From Gaeumannomyces sp. JS-464 (lineage: Eukaryota > Ascomycota > Sordariomycetes > Magnaporthales > Magnaporthaceae): a stretch of 64,000 nt of DNA. The notes beneath the pieces are model-generated. The model saw only the letters and a program-made list of their open reading frames with translations, did not search any database and was not told the origin of the DNA. The stretch spans positions 4,216,001 through 4,280,000 of the forward strand of contig NGZR01000004.1 in NCBI GenBank assembly GCA_002197995.1. Reading direction: 5' to 3'. This document shows positions 57,617-64,000 of this stretch, one piece after another (the first letter of the stretch is position 1; every line of letters begins with the position of its first letter). The translations under genes were made by a program, and so were the position numbers.

Positions 57617-58920
57617 TTAAAGGATATATAAAGAGAAATTCCCCGGATTCCAAGTCGAGGCAGGAATTGCGATTACAGCCATATATGAAACTTTGCTAAA
57701 GAAAGCAAACACCAACATGTACTTGAAAATACGAAGGCTTTTAGTTTTTCTGTGTGAGCGTTTGGCGGTTTGATCGAGGGAGAGACGCATGAGAAGAATG
57801 AAGAATATCTCAACAAACGAGATAAAAAACTGAAAGCCAAGGTAGGCCTGTGAAGGGCGGTTCGAGACTGGGTGCTTGTTGCGTGGGGAGCCGCCGGCGT
57901 TGTGAAGCCCTAAAAGGACAAGCGTGGGGATTGAAAGCTGTAGGATTAGAAACAAGACACAGGAGCCGAGCCAGGGGTTGCTTGCGTAGGGATTGTCGAC
58001 TCTGGTAGCGTTCATGTCCCATTCGTTTCGGTTGCGGTAAGGGTGGCGTGCCTCGACAACTCGCTACTCAACTTCGCTGTGCTATGTCCCGGGTCATAGG
58101 TTGATTTCTTTGTTGAGCTTGGCTCGGGGCCCAACTTGAGTTCGGAAAGGAAAGCGTTCCCCAATGAAAAAGTCGAGGCGGTTAGGAGGAGTAGCGGGAG
58201 GACCTGGCCAAAGGTAAACTTGTTTTCCTCGGGAGCGGCCAGCGCAATGTCGGAGTGCTTGCTATCGCGAAAGTCGAACAGCTTTAACGTTCCCCATATG
58301 ACGGAAAACAGGAGGATAATTATCTGATAAAAAAAATCAAGATGTACGGCTTGTCAGCAAATTGGTATCCCGCTGGAAGGGGAGCTCGGCGTGGAAGGGA
58401 CAAGCAATTACCTCAAACAGGACTGAGGATGAAGCGTCAACCACAATACGAAAGTAAGATAATTATGTGCGGACATGGAAACAGCCTCACCTTGACAAAG
58501 GCCTTCCCAGCGGCATGCCATGGACCCCTTTTACGTCTAACCCAGCCAAGAAACAAGCAGTCGACGGGGTTTGATCGCCACCACTCTGCAGCGTCTTCCT
58601 TTCCCTGATGACCTGGATTCGGCGTCCCAAGGCTAGGGGGGTAGCACCGCTGTCTGGCTCAGTGGTGAATGGATTCGCGGTTGGGTCGAATGCAACGAGA
58701 TAGTTGCCGATCAGGAGACTCAAGGCTAGGTAGGTGCTTCCAAGAAACGCGACAAGGACCTAGAGGTGAGTGAGCATCCGTGTGAGCCACCTACTAGGGA
58801 CGGAAAGAAAGAACAGAAGGGTGCACTCACGCCCTTGCCCGAGATGTCGCTGTAGGGTTGTAACGATGTCTTCTGGGGGGAGTTTCCCTCGAGTGCGCTG
58901 CAGCACTCCCACGGGGCCAT
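57617..58920 (-). CDS. Uncharacterised multi-pass membrane protein
   Basis: Member of a common but uncharacterised Pezizomycotina membrane family, recognised from its start (MAPWECCSALEGN, LQPYSDISGKG) followed by VLVAFLGSTYLALSLLIGNY and AFDPTANPF. Exons are 58831-58920, 58491-58759 and 57617-58323. Introns are 58760-58830 (GTGAGT...CTCTAG) and 58324-58490 (GTGAGG...ATCAG, phase 0). At least five hydrophobic segments are visible (also IIILLFSVIW, FGQVLPLLLL, VLFLILQLSIPTLVLL, FFISFVEIFFILL and YMLVFAFFSKVSYMAV). One base seems lost near 58,565 and one near 58,010. The middle part found in longer relatives seems short or missing. Codon use is AT-richer than in neighbours, which may mark different ancestry. 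Function unknown. Confidence 0.65.
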
Positions 58921-59409
58921 TTTTGCGACGGGATATTGCACATCAGTACAAACGCTTGGGTAAATGACATGAAGGAAGTGCCGCTGATAAGGACATTGGC
59001 AGTGAGTGTGCAGCGTTTTTAGGCCCTGAAGGAGCCCGGCATCAGTCGGGTAGGGCTGAAACTGGAGGATGGGCAACCCCGAACCCCTGGGTGGCGCGAG
59101 AAGGAAGCGCCGTGCATGGCATGGCCGCATTGGGGAAAAAGCTTCAGCCCCTCCATTGGACCTCAGGATGCATTCCTGGCGCCTTTTTAAAAACGGCCGC
59201 TGTGAAATCCGCCGAGACGGGAGCGCAAGGCACAATCCCATGGCGGCACCGGCGTTAGTGCTTATGCGGCGATCCAATCGATCTTTCGACCCCGTTCGTT
59301 GGATTCGCAAAAGAGGGGAAAGGACAAGTGCCCGACTGGCATGAAACCTCGCCGAGCCCCTAGCTCCTAACCCCCCTCACCGCGCCTACCCGGATTCGCC
59401 TATGGGTGA
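58921..59409. other. Intergenic
   Basis: Between two minus-strand membrane-protein genes. Probably the promoter of the left one and 3' UTR of the right one. Nothing else seen. Confidence 0.5.
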
Positions 59410-61557
59410 CTAGGACGGGTTTGGCAGCCTGTACGAGTTGGTATTGAAACCGTAGCCATGTGTGACGTACACGCGCGGCGGCGGGAGCTGCTGCTGATAG
59501 TAGGGAGAATAGCGGTATCTAACTGGAGGCTGCGCCTGTTTGCTGAGAGGCTCGGCCGATGCCGGCCGCGGCGGCGGCAAAAGACTATTTGGGGACTGGT
59601 GGCGCTGCTGCTGCTCCTGGTTTTGCTGCCATTGGGGGTATACATGGTGCGTCGTTTTACTATCCCGGTCCCAATCCGCAGCGGCTTCCTCATGGGCGAT
59701 GTCGAGCCCGCGCCGCCCGAGAGACGAGGAGCGGATCGGAGGTCCCGGCGGCGCTCTAGCAGACGATGCCTGCTGCGACTGCAACTGTTACTGCTGCTGC
59801 CCTGATGCGCCGGCATCATCGAAGGTGGCGGGCGCACCACGACCCCGGATGGCCTCGCCGGCTCGGGCTGGGCAGACCCAGCCGACAGCGTGGAATAAGT
59901 CGGAGAGGGCGCTGTTAAATGTCCCTGCGGCAGCCCCCTCGCGCTGCCTTGGGCCTGCTTCTCGTCCTCGCTGTCGGCGGGAGCTGCGGCGAAGAAGGTC
60001 CTCAGGTCGCCCTCGCTCGCGGTGCCGCGGACGCCAAAGGTCGTGTGTCTGAGGCCCCTGCGCGCAGACCGGAGCCCCATGACGTCGTCGGAGGCGTCGC
60101 CGCTGTCGTCGACTCGCCGGGGCTGTCGCTGCCGCGGCGCCTGTGTGAAGTCCGCTGACTGGTGGAACTGGAGATTATTGTCGCCGCGTGGGGTGTGGTT
60201 GAGCACCTTTTGCAGCAGCAGTTTGGGTCCACTGGCGAATGGCCTGCTGGTACTCTCGTCGGCTGGGAATGGATTGACGCCTGTGCTGCTCCGGGGATAG
60301 GAGCCGTCATGGCCTAGGGATGTAGTATAGTCATCTCCAAGAGGCGAGAGCGAGGGTCGCCGCCGTTGCTGCTGCTGCTGGCTTGTGTGGAAACCCAATA
60401 TCCTGCGGTCAGAGACTGGCGACTCGGCCATCCTCATGTCGTCACCAGTCGGCCTAGATCTGTAGCTATAACCCCCACCATTTTCATTGCCAGCATCCCA
60501 CCTTTCGAACTCGAGAGTGCAGAACCAGCGGGGCATGAGGTGCTCCGCCAGGGGGTGCAGGAGAAGCGCGCACGAGCATAGCAGGGCCACCGAGAGCTCG
60601 GCCATCATCAGGGCGGCGCGGTCCGCGTTGACCCAGGTGAAGTTTATGCCGAGATCCACGTACCGGATGCGGACGAACTGGAGGATAACGACGCTGGTTA
60701 TTTGGTCAGGAGTTTTGCGCAGCCAGGGGGGCACGGTTTTTTCGGGGCTATGTATCGATCACCGACGTACAAGAGACCAAGAGCGCAAACGATGGCAATG
60801 ACAACAGCCTCGGGTCGGCCCACCGAGATCGTGCGCGTGAACAAGGTGGGCAGGAGCAGGATGACGAGGGCGCCGATGACGTCGGCAGCGAGAAATACAT
60901 GTCGATATGGCTGCTCCGGGATGCAGCGGGCGTCGACGGCCGGGTTCCAGAAGCCCTCGAGCGGGACGCAGGCGAACAGGTTGGCAAAGAACTCGGCAAA
61001 GCTGGTGAGGCCGACGATACCCATCGTGACAAAGAACCAACGGCGTTGGCCCCATTGGCTGCTCGGCATCTTCAGGTACTGGAAAAGAAACGTCATCTTG
61101 GCCACAAACAGGCCCAGGTAGTAGAATGCGGTTGTGACAAAATATGCCTAGAAATCGACGGTCAGATCCTGGCTCGTGCCTCCGGCGAGCAGTCGACGTG
61201 GTTGCTTACCCTCAGGTACAGCCGCAGCTCCTCCTTCGTCAAGGTCCAGACATGTCTGCCAAGCCCAGAGCCGATCACTGAAAGAATGGGACAAGTCAAC
61301 TAAAGCTGGAGACAAAATACTCCCGGATGGAAACACCTCCAGCTAGACTCACTGAAGCATACAGCGATCCCGGTGCCCGCGACGGATAGGAAGAGCGTGA
61401 TAGCGAAGCAGTCGTCGATCCACAGCCGGGTCCTCCCGCACCGCCTGGCGGCGAGACGAAGCGCCAACGCCGCGGCGGACAGCGCCATGGCGAACGCAAC
61501 GGCGCCCAGGGGCGCCGACTGTTTTGTGGGAAGAAGCGCGGGGGCCTCGTCCGCCAT
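59410..61557 (-). CDS. Fungal rhodopsin-domain (SAT4-like) membrane protein
   Basis: Seven-helix-type membrane protein of the fungal SAT4/rhodopsin-domain family, found in large numbers in Pezizomycotina and including PTH11-like receptors. Exon 1 is 61353-61557 (MADEAPALLPTKQSAP), exon 2 is 61210-61277 and exon 3 begins at 61147. Family landmarks are RTRLWIDDCFAI, GLGRHVWTLTKEEL, AYFVTTAFYYLGLFVAKMTFLFQYLKM, the loop Cys pair in ACVPLEGFWNP and DARCI, and VRIRYVDLGINFTWVNADRAAL. A third intron lies near 60,693-60,757 (branch CTGAC, acceptor CCAG), but its phase works only with one further lost base. The 300-residue cytoplasmic tail is Ser/Pro/Gln-rich. One base seems lost near 59,790-59,810, after which the tail continues (Gln-rich, YRYSPYYQQQLPPP) to a stop at 59,410. 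No CFEM domain. Ligand unknown. Confidence 0.82.
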
Positions 61558-63409
61558 TGCTGGATGATTTTTTTTTCTTGTTTTCAAGTCACGATGCGAT
61601 TATTGTACTTGGTAGGGGGGAAATCTCCCCTATGGACTGCACTTTTTGCTTCGAGAACATGATGGAACTGCGGGTCGGACGACGGCTACGCTTTTTTATC
61701 TACCCGCGGAGATAATCAGATCGCCCCTTCTTCAGCCGGCCGTTCGGACGGCCTGCTTCCCAGCTGCCACGTTTTTCCCCTCTCGGCTCGACGCATGCAG
61801 AGACGGGATGAGAATGAAGAAGGAGGAGTGATGGCAATACCGGAAACGAAAGTCTTGGGCGGGACGCGGGAGGAACAGAAGACGGCATGGATCAACCAAC
61901 TAACACACAGGCCCGCATCCCAATCCGTATGTACGTACCAAGAAAAAGGAAGGTCGGAAGATCGAAAATGGCCGTGGATGTCCGGGCGTTGAGGGGAGGA
62001 TTCGAGATGGATGTCACTTTGAGCGTCGCAGCGCATGAGAGGGTGCGTCTGTGCGCCGTGGCACGAACGCCTGGGGGTTTGGTACCGCTTTGATGGATGC
62101 AACGATGGACGGATGGCTGGGGTACCTAGGTATGTAGAGGTGGTCGACATCATGGCCGCGGCTGGCCCGCGTGAGGGGCAAAGCGGGCTGAGAGGCCTGC
62201 AGAGGCTGGGCCTTCAAGCCCAGCCCATGGATCCTGTTGGGCCTGGCCAGGCCGCCCGAGCAACACACAGCACAGCACAGCACAGCATAGTGGATATGCC
62301 CAGGAGAGAGCCGAGTGCATGCGCGATGATGAAGTCTCGGAGGGTCTGGACTGCCGCATAAACAAGGGAGGTTGGAAGGTGCAAGGATACCAAATGGAAA
62401 GCAGCACAATCAAAGCGCATGCAGACGTGCAGGGTTGCTACGTGGAGGGCTGCCGTCATCCGAATGAGGGGTCGAAAAGGATAATGGTGGGAGGATCCCA
62501 AGATGGGGGTGGGATGGAATCGGTAACCTATGATGGATGGATGGCTGGGACTGGGGTGATAAATCTGGGGGAACCAACGAAAGGCTCCTCTCCTCACAGT
62601 CAAAACATCCTCCACAGGACAGAGAGAAAAACCACCGGGCGTGCCTCTTGCCGGACAAACCGAGTCTGCCGACCGACCGCATTGAAGAAAACAATAAATA
62701 AATAAAAAGTCCTCGCGGCCTGCTCCGTTTTGGGAATCGCCGGGCATTCTGACGCACGTAGTCCCGTGACGTCGCCCGCGCCCAGGCTATCAGATCTGAG
62801 ATCGCCAGGGATCCAGAAACCACATCGTACCCAGGACAAAAGCCACTTTTTACCGAGAGCCCGGACACAGGTACACAACAGCTCAAAGGAGGGAGGGTGA
62901 CACTTTCGTGTCCGGCGCCAGAACCTGTTCTTTTTCCTTGCTTGGCTTTACGATGCCGATGCAAGCGCCGTCGCTCGGCCCCACGAGCTAGACGGAGACG
63001 GTACTAGCCAGAATGCAGCGTCAGACCAAAAAAACCTCCTCACCCGACCACCAAACAAGGGCCCTCCGGGTCCAAGATACTCAAGCGCCAAACTTAGCAA
63101 CCGCTCGCCGTGCTTGCCGAACTCTGTTCGTTTTGTTTTTGGCGCGAGGACGAACCTGCGGGCGACGTCCTAGTGACGTCTGGTGGGTTGTTCGATGTTT
63201 AAAAAGAGGGCGGAGGTAGCCTTTTGTGTTCCGAACATGCCACCCTAAAAAAAAGAAGCGCACCCCGGATTTTTCTTCGAAGGGAGGTCGATATTATGAG
63301 CTTGCCTACATTCTATCGACAGTATACTTTGATCTTTCCATACTTCATGTCCCCGAGGAGATAACGAGCCTGGCCCATGGGAATGTGGCAGTCAAGGTTG
63401 CGGTCAGCC
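61558..63409. other. Divergent intergenic
   Basis: Between the rhodopsin-domain gene (minus) and the F-box-like gene (plus). It contains a short (CAGCA)n repeat near 62,265-62,287 and a GACGT-rich promoter-like stretch near 63,160-63,180. No gene seen. Confidence 0.45.
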
Positions 63410-64000
63410 ATGGCTGAAACGGGCAAGGTGCCTGGCGATGCAATGGATTGGCATCGCTTCCTGGTGTCTGCCACGCTGATCCTCGTCCGTATCTGGCTTT
63501 TCCCGATCGTCTACCTCCTCGAGCGAAGGCGCAGAAACAGGCCGGCCCCCAGCCGACGGTTTCCGAGATGGGGCACCATAAGGCGCATCATAAAAATTAT
63601 CCTTAAAGGCATCTGGGAACCACGGCCAACAGCAAGGGGAAGCATTAACGGGTCGAACGGGTCGACCGCCGGTCCGATCTCCAACGCCGCCGCCGCCGCC
63701 GCCGATGCCGCTAGCGACGATGAGCCAATCCCCGAAGACCCGTGGGTGACGGCGCACAAAATCAATGTTCTCAACAGCCCCCTATACCGTATACCCGAGG
63801 AGGTGTTACTGCATATTACAGAGTCCCTCGACGCTCCGGCCCTCTACTGCTTCCGTCAGAGCTGCCGTCGCGGGCTGCGCCTGGTCGCCCCGGACGTCGT
63901 GACCGCCAACGCACCGGCGCCCTGGGAGACGAGCGGGGGCGGGGCCGGTGGGGGCGGCGGCAACGGCGGGGGCAGCGGCATTCGCGGTGGCATGGGCGGT
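63410..64000 (+). CDS. F-box-like protein, 5' part (runs off window)
   Basis: The frame stays open from the ATG at 63,410 (context AGCCATGGCT) to the window end, 197 codons. In-frame ATGs at 63,377 and 63,383 are alternatives with weaker context. An N-terminal hydrophobic stretch (VSATLILVRIWLFPIVYLL) followed by RRRRNR may be a membrane anchor. After a low-complexity Gly/Ser/Ala region comes an F-box-like block: LYRIPEEVLLHITESLDAPALYCFRQSCR, here recognised by IPEEVL, the LDAPAL turn and FRQSCR. F-box proteins recruit substrates to SCF ubiquitin ligases. The sequence then enters a Gly-rich run. The rest, including the substrate-binding part, lies outside. Confidence 0.65.
   Translation, partial: MAETGKVPGDAMDWHRFLVSATLILVRIWLFPIVYLLERRRRNRPAPSRRFPRWGTIRRIIKIILKGIWEPRPTARGSINGSNGSTAGPISNAAAAAADAASDDEPIPEDPWVTAHKINVLNSPLYRIPEEVLLHITESLDAPALYCFRQSCRRGLRLVAPDVVTANAPAPWETSGGGAGGGGGNGGGSGIRGGMGG

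Noticed and set aside
58412..58422. Possible 11-bp micro-exon in the membrane-protein gene
   Set aside because: It would put the next exon out of phase and create a stop. A single 167-bp intron (58324-58490) fits in phase.
54977..61557. Ustiloxin/dikaritin-type RiPP cluster
   Set aside because: The precursor has kexin-type repeats, but no UstYa-like (HxxHC) protein, tyrosinase or transporter is visible. The neighbours are a rhodopsin-domain protein and an uncharacterised membrane protein.
1..64000. CRISPR array, operons or bacterial-type elements
   Set aside because: Genome is clearly fungal nuclear DNA with spliceosomal introns. No regular spacer-repeat pattern found.

Overview
The window is nuclear DNA of a filamentous ascomycete (Pezizomycotina, most likely Sordariomycetes). 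Genes are monocistronic on both strands and GC-rich. They carry 48-167 bp GT-AG introns with CTRAC-type branch sites, and two tRNA genes have introns. The protein families are typical of moulds: copper-fist and Zn(II)2Cys6 regulators, a fungal hybrid phytochrome, a TOK-type potassium channel and a SAT4/rhodopsin-like membrane protein. Genus cannot be set from the sequence.

Left part (1-16.1 kb): the 3' part of a copper-type P1B ATPase, a tRNA-Tyr, a small basic protein, an NmrA-like oxidoreductase-fold protein, a small Gly-rich repeat protein, a small coiled-coil/NLS protein, a TOK outward-rectifying K+ channel (minus), an alpha/beta-hydrolase-like protein, a tRNA-Pro (minus) and a SET-domain protein. 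Middle (16-40 kb): a Zn(II)2Cys6 regulator of the RGT1/COL-26/BglR type, a divergent pair of secreted proteins (a small six-Cys protein and a GPI-type protein), a full hybrid phytochrome histidine kinase (minus) and a copper-fist regulator (minus). From about 39.6 to 52.5 kb no gene could be supported. Right part (52.5-64 kb): a ketopantoate-reductase-family protein, a tRNA-like element, a secreted precursor with three 60-residue repeats bounded by dibasic sites, two multi-pass membrane proteins (minus) and the 5' part of an F-box-like gene running off the edge.

A property of the whole window matters for reading it. About ten genes stay homologous or compositionally sensible across one-base frame changes, and nearly all resolvable changes have the sign of a lost base, often in short C, G or T runs. 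The simplest reading is assembly or basecalling undercalls, not decay, so coordinates below are gene spans and the likely lost bases are noted. Two genes have the initiator ATG split by an intron. The most novel-looking locus is the kexin-type repeat precursor at 54,977-56,093. Its 180-bp repeat period drops to 179 exactly where a base is missing.

Functionally, the copper ATPase and copper-fist factor suggest a copper theme, but they lie about 36 kb apart. The phytochrome (red light), the RGT1-like factor (probably sugar sensing) and the secreted proteins look like ordinary accessory content rather than one operon-like system.
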